Made by a program: the position numbers and the translations under genes
Shown: positions 32,516 through 40,846 of the stretch, piece by piece
Position numbering within the stretch: the stretch's first letter is position 1
How the letters are laid out: every line of letters begins with the position of its first letter
Source: JAMXLO01 sp036265005
Lineage (GTDB): Bacteria; Pseudomonadota; Alphaproteobacteria; Acetobacterales; Acetobacteraceae
Direction: 5' to 3'
NCBI GenBank assembly: GCA_036265005.1
Contig: DATAPW010000162.1
Location: forward strand, 7,599-71,598
DNA length: 64,000 nt
Notes under the pieces: model-generated
What the model saw: the letters and a program-made list of their open reading frames with translations, nothing else
What the model was told of the DNA's origin: nothing
The model's database searches: none

Positions 32516-33685
32516 CTACCAGGCCATCTCCAGGATTTCCCGCACATGCTCCGGCCGGTCAATGCTGCGCGGATTGTTGCGCACCAGCAGATTGTGCATG
32601 GCGTCCTGGCAGATCGTGTCGATATGCGCGCGCGTGATGCCGACATCGCGCAGCCGGTGCGGCCGGCCCAGTGCCTGGATCAGGTCGAGCACGGCGTCCG
32701 CTGCATCCAGATCCGCCCGCTCCAATGCCTTGCTCACCGCGCGCTGGCGATCGCCGTTCACCGACTGGTTGAATCGCAAGACAGCAGGTAGCAGCACGCA
32801 CGAACAGTCGCCGTGCGGCACATCGGCCAGCGCCGACAGATGCCAGGACAGCCCATGGCTCGCGCCATATTGCATCCGCATCATGCCGGTCGATGCCAGC
32901 CACACGCCGACCAGCGATTCCAGCCGCGCCTCGAGATCGTCGGGCGCAGCCATGACGCGACGCAGCGAGCGGTTGAGCATGCCGAGTGCCTGCACCGTGG
33001 TGGCATCGCTGAACGGCGTCGGGTGTTTGGAGCACAGCGAACCGATCGCATGGTCCACCGCGCGCATGCCGCTCGACAGCCACACCCACATCGGTGTGTG
33101 GACGCTGATTGCCGCATCGAGGATCACCGCCGGCGCGGCAAGCTCTGCCTGGATGTAGATGTCCTTGGTGTGGCGTTCCGGATCGATCGAACCGGTGGTA
33201 TGGCTCCATTCAGCGCCGGACAGCGTGGTGGGGATCGCGATCTGCCGCAGCGCCGGTTTGGCGATGATAGGCACAGTGGTGAGGCCGGCATCGTCAGTAC
33301 GGACACGGAATGCATCGAGTTGGCGCGGCTCGATGATGCTCTCGGCGAGGCAGAGCTGTACCATCTTGCCGGTATCCAGCGCCGATCCGCCACCGATGGA
33401 AATCAACAGGTCGGGCGACGCGGCGCGTGCCGCTGCGGCGGCCGCAACCGCGCTGGCGCGCGGCACATGCGATTCGACATCGTCGAATAGCCCGGCAAAG
33501 CGGTTGTCCAATACGCCGCGAAGCTGCGCGACCACATCGGTCCTGCGACTGAGTGAACGCGTGGCGACAACGAAGATGCGATGCGCATCGTGCCGCGCCA
33601 GTTCCTCCACCAGTGCCGCGGCCAACGGTTTACCGAAGATCACGCGCTCCTGGCGAAAATATTCGTAGGTGCCTGGCTCAATCAT
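32516..33685 (-). CDS. Iron-containing alcohol dehydrogenase (maleylacetate-reductase-like)
   Basis: 389 aa. N-terminal NAD(P)-binding part with LLISIGGGSALDTGKMVQL (G-G-G-S motif) and IAIPTTLSGAEW. The C-terminal helical part carries metal-ligand candidates: H in AVDHAIG, H in ASHGLSWHL and H in VPHGDCS. Overall it resembles group III Fe-ADHs near maleylacetate reductase rather than ethanol dehydrogenases; it may reduce or oxidise a pathway intermediate. First gene of a two-gene minus-strand operon with the acyl-CoA dehydrogenase; divergent from the large alpha/beta hydrolase. Confidence 0.9.
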   Translation of the reverse strand: MIEPGTYEYFRQERVIFGKPLAAALVEELARHDAHRIFVVATRSLSRRTDVVAQLRGVLDNRFAGLFDDVESHVPRASAVAAAAAARAASPDLLISIGGGSALDTGKMVQLCLAESIIEPRQLDAFRVRTDDAGLTTVPIIAKPALRQIAIPTTLSGAEWSHTTGSIDPERHTKDIYIQAELAAPAVILDAAISVHTPMWVWLSSGMRAVDHAIGSLCSKHPTPFSDATTVQALGMLNRSLRRVMAAPDDLEARLESLVGVWLASTGMMRMQYGASHGLSWHLSALADVPHGDCSCVLLPAVLRFNQSVNGDRQRAVSKALERADLDAADAVLDLIQALGRPHRLRDVGITRAHIDTICQDAMHNLLVRNNPRSIDRPEHVREILEMAW

Positions 33686-33789
33686 CGCTGGACGCTAGCC
33701 GTGGGTGTGCCGCCCGGTCAACGAAACGTCATATCGTTGACGCTGGTGCGGGCGACCGCCACGATCCGGCTTTGCCGAAGGAGCCTGCG

Positions 33790-35712
33790 ATGAGCGATGG
33801 GGGTGGCGTACGGCGGATCGAAATCACCGAGCGGGAATCCCTGGTGTTCGGCGGTGCAAAATTCGGCGATGTGGGTGCCTATGAGCGACTGCATGGTGTC
33901 GCCTACTGCGAGCTCGACCCGGCACATCCGTTGAATGCCGGCATCGTCAATCTGGACAAGGCGCCGCGAAATGCCCGCGGCAATGTCGAGTACCAGAGTG
34001 ACTTTCGCATTCTGAAGCCGCTCGATCTCGCGCGCGGCAATGCGTGCCTGGTGTACGACGTGCCCAATCGTGGCAACCAGCCGATCATGCCGCGGCTGAA
34101 CGGCGCGCCGGAGGGCGGCCATCCGCAGACCGCCGGCAACGGCTTCCTGATGCGTCATGGCTATACCCTGGTGTGGAGTGGCTGGCAGGGCGACGTGTCG
34201 CCCGGCAACGATCGCCTGGTCGCGCGTCTGCCGACACCGACTGATCCGATCACCAAAATGGTCCGCGAGGAATTCATCGCCGAGGCGAGCGGCCTGCTCG
34301 GCGACAACAATATCCAGGAGGTGTCGGAGGACAGCTTTATCGGCACGCTGGTCTATCCCGTCGCCGACGCAGCGGGAGCGACGCTGACGGTGCGCGAACG
34401 CGAACACGATCCGCGCACCACGCCCCCAGGCACGGGTTGGCGTCTGATCGACGACCTCCACGTCGAGATCACACGGCCGACCGTGCCGGGCTACGATCGT
34501 GGTGCCATCTTCGAATTCATCTATCGCGCGCGCGAGCCGATCGTGATGGGCATCGGCTTTGCCGCGATCCGCGACATCGTCGCCTTCCTGCACCACGCAC
34601 GGGAGGCCAATCCGCTGGGTCCCGGTATCCGGCACGCGCTCGGCTTCGGCATCTCGCAGAGCGGCCGCGTGCTGCGCGACCTGGTGTATTACGGATTCAA
34701 CCAGGACCTGGCCGGGCGCAAGGTGTTCGACGGCATTCTGCCCGTCGTCGCCGGATCGCGTCGCACCTGCATCAACTGGGAGTTCGCGCAGACGGGACGC
34801 TATTCGCGCCAGCACGAGGACCACTCCTACGGCGACGACCAGTTTCCTTTCAGCTACCCCACGCTGAGTGATCCGGCCAGCGGCCGCACCGGCGGGATCC
34901 TGCAACAGGCACGCGACGCCGGCGTGTGTCCGAACGTGTTGCACCTGGATACCGAGAGCGATGTCTGGCAGGCGCGCGCTTCGCTGGTGGCCACCGACAC
35001 GAGCGGCGGCGATATCGCCATGCCGGACGATGTGCGCATCTACGTGGTGACCGGCGTGCCGCATGCACCATTCCGTCCGCTGACCAAGCCGGTCATGCAG
35101 CTGCCCGGCAATCCACTTGGCTACGGCGCCTTCATGCGTGCTCTGCTGGTTGCGCTGACCGAGTGGGTGAAACAAGGCACAGCGCCGCCGGCGAGTCGCT
35201 TTCCATCGCGCGCCGCCGGCACGCTGGTGACAGTGGAACAGGCACGTCGTAGATTTCCCGTGTTGCCAGGCGTGAACTTTCCCACCGTGCTGAATGAACT
35301 GCGCCTGCGCGACCACTCGATCGAGCCGCCGATAGAGACCACGGCGTATCCGGTCTATGTGCAGGCGGTCGATGGCGACGGCAATGCACTCGGCGGCATC
35401 CGTCATCCATTGCTCGAAGCGCCGCTGGCCACGCATGTCGGATGGTCATTGCGGGCCAAGGGCTATGGCGAGGGCGATCTGTTCACCATCCAGGGTTCGA
35501 TGATCCCGTTCGCGGCAACAGAAGCCGAGCGGCAGCGTGCCGGCGATCCACGACCATCTCTTGCGGCACGCTATGCGTCGCGCGAGGCCTGGGCCGAGAA
35601 GCTTGCTGCCGTCGCTGGGCGTCTCGTCGCGGATCGGTTGCTGATGCCGGAGGACGCCGATCGTCTGGTAACTGCCGCACGAGAATCCTGGGACGTGTTC
35701 CACGTGCTGTGA
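33790..35712 (+). CDS. Large alpha/beta hydrolase (Abhydrolase_10 type)
   Basis: 640 aa from ATG 33790 (GAAGGAG upstream; the frame is open back to 33553 without a start signal). The protein matches the alpha/beta hydrolase family of ~600-700 residues known mainly as uncharacterised proteins: DVPNRGNQP, MRHGYTLVWSGWQGDV, and the nucleophile elbow GFGISQSGR (S289). No signal peptide, so it is probably cytoplasmic. Likely an esterase or lactone/amide hydrolase opening the imported substrate before CoA-based degradation; that order is inference from context. Followed after ~140 bp by the crotonase gene. Confidence 0.85.
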   Translation: MSDGGGVRRIEITERESLVFGGAKFGDVGAYERLHGVAYCELDPAHPLNAGIVNLDKAPRNARGNVEYQSDFRILKPLDLARGNACLVYDVPNRGNQPIMPRLNGAPEGGHPQTAGNGFLMRHGYTLVWSGWQGDVSPGNDRLVARLPTPTDPITKMVREEFIAEASGLLGDNNIQEVSEDSFIGTLVYPVADAAGATLTVREREHDPRTTPPGTGWRLIDDLHVEITRPTVPGYDRGAIFEFIYRAREPIVMGIGFAAIRDIVAFLHHAREANPLGPGIRHALGFGISQSGRVLRDLVYYGFNQDLAGRKVFDGILPVVAGSRRTCINWEFAQTGRYSRQHEDHSYGDDQFPFSYPTLSDPASGRTGGILQQARDAGVCPNVLHLDTESDVWQARASLVATDTSGGDIAMPDDVRIYVVTGVPHAPFRPLTKPVMQLPGNPLGYGAFMRALLVALTEWVKQGTAPPASRFPSRAAGTLVTVEQARRRFPVLPGVNFPTVLNELRLRDHSIEPPIETTAYPVYVQAVDGDGNALGGIRHPLLEAPLATHVGWSLRAKGYGEGDLFTIQGSMIPFAATEAERQRAGDPRPSLAARYASREAWAEKLAAVAGRLVADRLLMPEDADRLVTAARESWDVFHVL

Positions 35713-35721
35713 CTCACGCTG

Positions 35722-35811
35722 TCATTGCGAAGAGCGAAGTGATGCGGCGATCCCCTCGTATGTCCCATCTGGGATGACATTGCTTCGGGCTCCCGGCGAG
35801 GATCACAATGA
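35722..35811. repeat. Degraded intergenic palindromic repeat (TCATTGCGA...TCACAATGA type)
   Basis: Starts TCATTGCGAAGAGCGAAGTGATG and ends with the loose complement (GATCACAATGA), with GATCCC/GGGATGAC around the centre. It resembles the widespread TCATTGCGAGGAGCGAAGCGAC repeats of alphaproteobacteria but has diverged arms. It lies between hydrolase and crotonase genes on the same strand. Confidence 0.6.
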
Positions 35812-35854
35812 AGCAGCAGCCCACTCCACCGTAGCGAACACAGGTTGATCCGCC

Positions 35855-36703
35855 ATGGCATTGCCGCATGACAGAAACCGCACCGACTTCGCGCGCTATC
35901 AGCCGAAGCACTTCCTCTGGTCTCTCGACGGGAAAGTGGCGACCATTACGCTCAATCGGCCGGAGCGGAAGAACCCGCTGACCTTTGAATCCTACGCCGA
36001 ACTGCGCGACACATTCCGCCAACTGGCGTACTGCGACTCGGTCAAGGCCGTCGTGATTGTCGGTGCCGGCGGCAATTTCTGTTCCGGCGGCGACGTGCAC
36101 GAGATCATCGGTCCGCTGGTGCGCATGCAGGAATCCGACGACATGCAGGGGCTACTCGACTTCACCCACATGACCGGCGAACTGGTGAAGGCGATGCGTG
36201 CCTGTCCGCAGGTAATCGTATCCGCGGTGGATGGCATCTGCGCCGGCGCGGGCGCCATCATCGCCATGGCGTCCGATCTGCGTCTCGGCACCGAGGCGAG
36301 CCGGGTGGCATTCCTGTTCGTGCGCGTGGGCCTTGCCGGCGCCGACATGGGCGCATGCAACATACTGCCGCGGCTGATCGGCGCCGGCCGCGCCGCCGAG
36401 CTGCTGTACACCGGCCGATCTATGGATGGCGCTGAGGCCGAACGCTGGGGCTTCTTCAACCGGCTGTGCAAGCCCGAGAATGTGCTGGCCGAGGCACATG
36501 CGCTCGGCGAATCGCTTGCCTCCGGACCGACGTTCGCGCATGCCATGACCAAGCGCTGCATCCACCAGGAGTGGGACATGTCGGTCGATGCGGCGATCGA
36601 GGCAGAAGCGCAGGCTCAGGCAATCTGCATGCAGACCAAGGATTTCGCCCGCGCCTATCGTGCGTTCGTGGCAAAGCAACGACCGGTGTTCCAGGGCGAT
36701 TGA
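35855..36703 (+). CDS. Enoyl-CoA hydratase/isomerase family protein (crotonase) with altered active site
   Basis: 282 aa crotonase fold. The oxyanion-hole regions are present: VIVGAGGNFCSGGDVHEI and VDGICAGAGAIIAMASDLR. The two glutamates of classical hydratases are missing: the first would fall in GAGAIIAMA, the second in VAFLFVRVGLAGADMG. The Asp in GADMGACNILPRLIG is at a position used by some isomerase or dienoyl-type members. It is therefore likely a crotonase with another activity (isomerase, hydrolase or lyase). ATG 35855. Followed by a MaoC-like gene after ~30 bp; both probably act in the same CoA pathway. Confidence 0.88.
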   Translation: MALPHDRNRTDFARYQPKHFLWSLDGKVATITLNRPERKNPLTFESYAELRDTFRQLAYCDSVKAVVIVGAGGNFCSGGDVHEIIGPLVRMQESDDMQGLLDFTHMTGELVKAMRACPQVIVSAVDGICAGAGAIIAMASDLRLGTEASRVAFLFVRVGLAGADMGACNILPRLIGAGRAAELLYTGRSMDGAEAERWGFFNRLCKPENVLAEAHALGESLASGPTFAHAMTKRCIHQEWDMSVDAAIEAEAQAQAICMQTKDFARAYRAFVAKQRPVFQGD

Positions 36704-36732
36704 CATGGCGCGCTGAATCAAAGGAACGAATC

Positions 36733-37194
36733 ATGGAAACCGTAGGCCTGGGCTTCTATTTCGAGGACCTTCCGGTTGGCCGGCGGTTCCGTACCATCGG
36801 TCGCACGGTGACCGAGGCGGACATCACCAACTTTGTCAACTGCACCGGCATGGTGGAGGTCCTGTTCACCAATACCGAGTTCCTGCGCGAGGAATCCGAC
36901 ATCAAGGAACGCCTTGCTCCGGCCGCGTTGAGCTACTGCTTTGCCGAGGGCCTGCTGGTGCAAGCGACCATGCAGCATACCGGCTTCGCCTTTCTGCATA
37001 TGGACTTCAACGTGGAGAAGCCGGTGTTTGCCGGCGACACGATCCACGTGGAATGCGAGGTGGTCGAGGCTCGACTGTCGCGCAACCGACCGGGTCGCGG
37101 GCTGGTGCGCACGCAAAATCAGGTGGTGAAGCAGGATGGCACAGTCGCTCTGACCTATACGCCGCTGCGCATGATCAAGTGTCGCGCGGCCTGA
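36733..37194 (+). CDS. MaoC-like hot-dog protein with altered hydratase motif
   Basis: 153 aa. ATG 36733 follows AAGGAACG. The hot-dog fold pattern is clear (VGRRFRTIGRTVTEADITNF at the start, VFAGDTIHVECEVVEARLS, then VALTYTPLRMIK). Where R-specific enoyl-CoA hydratases have the catalytic Asp-x-x-x-x-His (G-D-x-N-P-x-H), this sequence reads CTGMVEVLFTNTEF, lacking both residues. It could be a thioesterase-like or binding hot-dog protein, or a dehydratase with other residues. Sits between crotonase and a Tat-exported binding protein in one plus-strand run. Confidence 0.85.
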   Translation: METVGLGFYFEDLPVGRRFRTIGRTVTEADITNFVNCTGMVEVLFTNTEFLREESDIKERLAPAALSYCFAEGLLVQATMQHTGFAFLHMDFNVEKPVFAGDTIHVECEVVEARLSRNRPGRGLVRTQNQVVKQDGTVALTYTPLRMIKCRAA

Positions 37195-37218
37195 CGCGCC
37201 AATAATCGGAGGAACACC

Positions 37219-38805
37219 ATGCGCCGCCGCACAGTGCTGAAGGGAGCGGTTGCCGCAACGCTGGCGCCGCTTGCCGCGCCAGCCATCGCGCAGCCTGCCA
37301 AGGCGGCGGCGCTGCGGCTGATCCCGCAATCGAACCTGACGGTGCTGGATCCCATCTGGACCACGGCGACGGTTACCGGCAATCACGGTTACCACGTGTT
37401 CGACACGCTGTATTCGGCGGACAGCCATCTGCAGCCGCAGCCGCAGATGGCTGCCGGCCACGAACTCTCGGCGGATGGCCGCGTCTGTCGGATCCGGCTG
37501 CGCGAGGGGCTGATGTTCCACGACAACACGCCGGTGCGCAGCATCGATTGCGCGACGTCGCTGCAACGCTGGTGCAAGCGGGATGCGCTGGGCCAGTTGC
37601 TCGATGCCGTGACCGAGGAATGGGCCACGCCCGACGACAGGACGCTGGAGATCCACCTCACCAGGCGGTTCCCGCTGCTGCTCGATGCGCTGGCGAAGCC
37701 AGACGCCGCGGTGCCGTTCATCATGCCCGAGCGCCTCGCGCGTACCGATCCGATGAAGGCGGTCACCGAAATGGTTGGCTCCGGCCCGTATCGCTTCCTG
37801 CCCGGCGAATTCGTGTCAGGCAGCCTGGTCGCCTATGCCAAATTCGATGGCTATGTGCCGCGCAGCGAGCCCCCGGACTGGGCGACGGGCGCCAAGATCG
37901 CACACTTCCCGCGGGTGGAATGGAATGTCATTCCCGATCCGGCCACGGCTTCGGCGGCGTTGCAGCGCGGTGAGGCGGATTGGTGGGAACGGCCGCTGAA
38001 CGACCTGTTGCCTGAACTCGATCGCAACAGGCAGATCCGCACGATGATCCAGGATCCGTCGGGGCGGCTCAGCCTGATGCGGCTCAATCATTTGCAGCCG
38101 CCATTCAACGATGTGCGCATCCGTCGCGCGGTGCTCACCGCGGTGAAGCAGGAAGACTACATGCGAGCGACGATTGGCGACGATCGTACGCTTTGGCGCG
38201 AATGTCGCAGTCTTTATGTGTGCGGCACGCCGTATACCACGGAGGACGAGGGCCGCAAGCTGATGACCGGCGATCTCGCCGCTGCCAGGCAGATGCTGCA
38301 GGACGCGGGCTATTCCGGCCAGAAGGTGGTGATCATCAGCCCGAGCGACTTCCCGGTGATCGGTCCACTCGGCGATGTCACCGCCGAGGCGCTGAAGAAG
38401 ATCGGCATGAACGTCGATCTTCAGGTGATGGATTGGGGAACGGTGGTGCAGCGGCGCGCGTCGAAGGAACCGGTGGAAAAGGGCGGTTGGAGCATCTTCC
38501 ACACCACCGGTCCGGCGGTTGCGTACTCCAATCCGGCGGTGTCAACGCTGGTGCGCGGACAGGGGCAGTCAGGCTGGTACGGCTGGTGGACCAACCCGAA
38601 GGTCGAGGAGATGGTGCGCGAGTGGCTCGATGCATCGGATGAAGCGACGCAGCGGCGTTTGGCAACGGCGATCCAGAATTTGGCATTGGAGGAAGTGGCG
38701 ACGGTGCCCCTCGGTCAGTTCTTCCTGAAGACTGCGTATCGCAGCAGCATCACGGGCATTCTCCAGGGGGTTGGGGTGTATCCCTGGAATGTGCGGCCGG
38801 CTTGA
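37219..38805 (+). CDS. Tat-exported ABC substrate-binding protein (peptide/nickel family SBP_bac_5)
   Basis: 528 aa. Twin-arginine-type leader (MRRRTVLKGAVAATLAPLAAPAIA) followed by the family-5 fold: LDPIWTTATVTGNHGYHVFDTLY, CRIRLREGLMFHDNTPV (the typical F-H-D region), VGSGPYRFLPGEF, and AVLTAVKQEDYMRATIGD. Binds an oligopeptide, sugar, or other small organic ligand; Tat export suggests folding before export. Distinct in sequence from the three tandem SBPs on the other strand. ATG 37219 follows GGAGGAA. Its 3' end faces the stop of dppC (38846). Confidence 0.93.
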   Translation: MRRRTVLKGAVAATLAPLAAPAIAQPAKAAALRLIPQSNLTVLDPIWTTATVTGNHGYHVFDTLYSADSHLQPQPQMAAGHELSADGRVCRIRLREGLMFHDNTPVRSIDCATSLQRWCKRDALGQLLDAVTEEWATPDDRTLEIHLTRRFPLLLDALAKPDAAVPFIMPERLARTDPMKAVTEMVGSGPYRFLPGEFVSGSLVAYAKFDGYVPRSEPPDWATGAKIAHFPRVEWNVIPDPATASAALQRGEADWWERPLNDLLPELDRNRQIRTMIQDPSGRLSLMRLNHLQPPFNDVRIRRAVLTAVKQEDYMRATIGDDRTLWRECRSLYVCGTPYTTEDEGRKLMTGDLAAARQMLQDAGYSGQKVVIISPSDFPVIGPLGDVTAEALKKIGMNVDLQVMDWGTVVQRRASKEPVEKGGWSIFHTTGPAVAYSNPAVSTLVRGQGQSGWYGWWTNPKVEEMVREWLDASDEATQRRLATAIQNLALEEVATVPLGQFFLKTAYRSSITGILQGVGVYPWNVRPA

Positions 38806-38845
38806 AGTTGGCGGAATGCGCTACGCTTTTCCGCCACCACCAGCC

Positions 38846-39757
38846 TCACCGCTCGCGCAGTTTCGGATCCAGCACGTCGCGCAATGCATCGCCGAACAGG
38901 CTGACGCCGAACACCGTCAGTGCGATCGCCAGGCCGGGAAAGACCGCGATCCATGGCGCGGTCGATGCATACTCCTCGGCGCCTCCCTGTAGCATCAATC
39001 CCCATGCCGGCGTCGGCTCCTGCACGCCGAGGCCGAGATAGGACAGCGACGCCTCGGCCAGGATCGCCTGGCCGACGAACGCAGTCAGCATGATCAGGAA
39101 TGGCGCCATCACATTCGGCACCATGTGGCGCAGGATGATCCGCGTGTGACTGTAACCGCAGGCGCGTGCGGCATCGACATAGGGGATTTCACGGATCGCC
39201 AGCGCACTGGAACGCACTACGCGCGCACAGCGTGGGATCAGCGGAATGGTGATGGCGACGATGACATTGTGAACGCCGGTGCCGAAGATCGAGACCACGG
39301 CCAGCGCCATGATGATCAGCGGAAATGCCATCACCACGTCGAAGATGCGCTGGAAGATCAGGTCCAGCTTGCCGCCGAAATATGCACTGGCGACGCCGAG
39401 GACCAGCCCGGCAAAACCTCCCACGATCGCCGACGAGAGCCCGACAATCAGTGCGGTGCGCGCGCCGTAGATGATGCGCGACAGCAGGTCGCGGCCGAAC
39501 TGGTCGGTTCCCAGCCAATGGGTCCAACTCGGTGCTTCGGTCATCGCCGCGAAGTCGTTCGCCGTCGGGCTGTAGGGTGCGATCAACTCGGCTGAGAAGC
39601 CGGTAACCGCCATGATCAGCACGAGCAGCATGCCGAACGCGCCAAGCGGCTCGCGCCGGCAGAAATGCACGATCGCCTGCCAGTAGGAGCGTTTGATCTC
39701 GATCGCATCATCCGCGATGGCTGGGATGGTGGTGTGCGGATGCACTGTGGTCGACAT
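38846..39757 (-). CDS. dppC: ABC transporter permease (DppC/OppC type)
   Basis: 303 aa, six membrane segments expected. N-terminal OppC region (FGMLLVLIMAVTGFSAELIA) and the D-x-x-GRD signature HWLGTDQFGRDLLSRIIYGAR. The EAA loop contacting the ATPase is YVDAARACGYSHTRIILRHMVPN. ATG 39757 follows GGGGAGA; the open frame above is spurious. It is the distal gene of the import operon running from 47899 to 38846. Gene name denotes family, not substrate. Confidence 0.93.
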   Translation of the reverse strand: MSTTVHPHTTIPAIADDAIEIKRSYWQAIVHFCRREPLGAFGMLLVLIMAVTGFSAELIAPYSPTANDFAAMTEAPSWTHWLGTDQFGRDLLSRIIYGARTALIVGLSSAIVGGFAGLVLGVASAYFGGKLDLIFQRIFDVVMAFPLIIMALAVVSIFGTGVHNVIVAITIPLIPRCARVVRSSALAIREIPYVDAARACGYSHTRIILRHMVPNVMAPFLIMLTAFVGQAILAEASLSYLGLGVQEPTPAWGLMLQGGAEEYASTAPWIAVFPGLAIALTVFGVSLFGDALRDVLDPKLRER

Positions 39758-39771
39758 GATGCGGTCTCCCC

Positions 39772-40743
39772 TCAGGCGAAGCGGATGCGTGGATCGAGCC
39801 ACGCGTACAGCAGATCGACGACAAGGTTGGTGAACACGAAGACGGCGACGGTGAGCATCACCAGCGCCTGGGTCAGCGTGTAGTCCTGGTTTTGCACCGC
39901 CTGCACGAACAGCCGGCCGATGCCGTTCAGGTTGAACACCTGCTCGGTCACCACGAGCCCGCCGATCAGGAATGCGAACTCGATGCCGATCACGGTGACC
40001 ACGGGCAGCAGTGCGTTCTTCAGGGCGTGGCGGTTGATGATGAGCTTCTCGACCAGGCCCTTGGCGCGCGCGGTGCGGATATAGTCCTCGCGGAGCACCT
40101 CCAGCATGGCCGAGCGGGTCATGCGCATGCTCACCGCGGCGTAGCGGTAGCCGACCGTGACGGCGGGCAGGAATGCCATCGCCAGGTTGCGCACCGGATC
40201 CTGCCAGATCGGCACGTATTCGATCGGCGGCATCCATGGTGTGCCGAAGATCGCGTTGGTGAGGTCGAGCACGATCAGGATCGAGATGATGCCCAGCCAG
40301 AACGACGGCGTGGCGATGCCGCCGATGGCCAGTGTGCGGACCACCACGTCGATCCAGGTGTTCTGCTTCAGCGCCGAGATGGTGCCGAGTGGAATGGCGA
40401 TCAGGATGGCGATGACCGTGGCCAGCAGTGCGATCTCGATCGAGATCGGCAGCCGGGTAAGGATTTCCAGGGAAACCGGCTTGCCCGACCACATGGAGAT
40501 GCCGAAGTCGAAGTGGAAGAATCCCCAGACGAAATCGAGGAACTGCACGATGATCGGCCGGTCGAGCCCGTTCTCGGCATGACACAATGCCACTGCTCGT
40601 TCATCGACGTGGCCGCCCCCGGATCCGAGACGCACCACGCAGATGTCGCCGGGTATCAGGCGCATCAGAGTGAACACCAGCGCCGCCGCACCAACCAGCG
40701 TTGGGATCACCAGCAGCACGCGCTTGGCGATATATTGGTACAT
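39772..40743 (-). CDS. dppB: ABC transporter permease (DppB/OppB type)
   Basis: 323 aa with the DppB N-terminal signature YIAKRVLLVIPTLVGAAALVF and six membrane segments. EAA loop: YIRTARAKGLVEKLIINRHALKN. The periplasmic section after the first helix is short, with the usual LGLDRPI replaced by NGLDRPI. ATG 40743. The dppC start lies 15 bp after its stop, so the two permeases are coupled in one message with the substrate-binding genes upstream. Confidence 0.94.
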   Translation of the reverse strand: MYQYIAKRVLLVIPTLVGAAALVFTLMRLIPGDICVVRLGSGGGHVDERAVALCHAENGLDRPIIVQFLDFVWGFFHFDFGISMWSGKPVSLEILTRLPISIEIALLATVIAILIAIPLGTISALKQNTWIDVVVRTLAIGGIATPSFWLGIISILIVLDLTNAIFGTPWMPPIEYVPIWQDPVRNLAMAFLPAVTVGYRYAAVSMRMTRSAMLEVLREDYIRTARAKGLVEKLIINRHALKNALLPVVTVIGIEFAFLIGGLVVTEQVFNLNGIGRLFVQAVQNQDYTLTQALVMLTVAVFVFTNLVVDLLYAWLDPRIRFA

Positions 40744-40846
40744 TCCCGTTGCCCTATAGCCACATTGTCATTGACAGATCGGCGGACCCGGCCATTCGGC
40801 AGAGCCCGCTGAGCCTGCTTCGGGACCGGTCACCCGGTCGGTAACA

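Noticed and set aside
33718..35436. 572-codon minus-strand ORF opposite the alpha/beta hydrolase
   Set aside because: Shadow frame; the plus strand has a family match and ribosome site.
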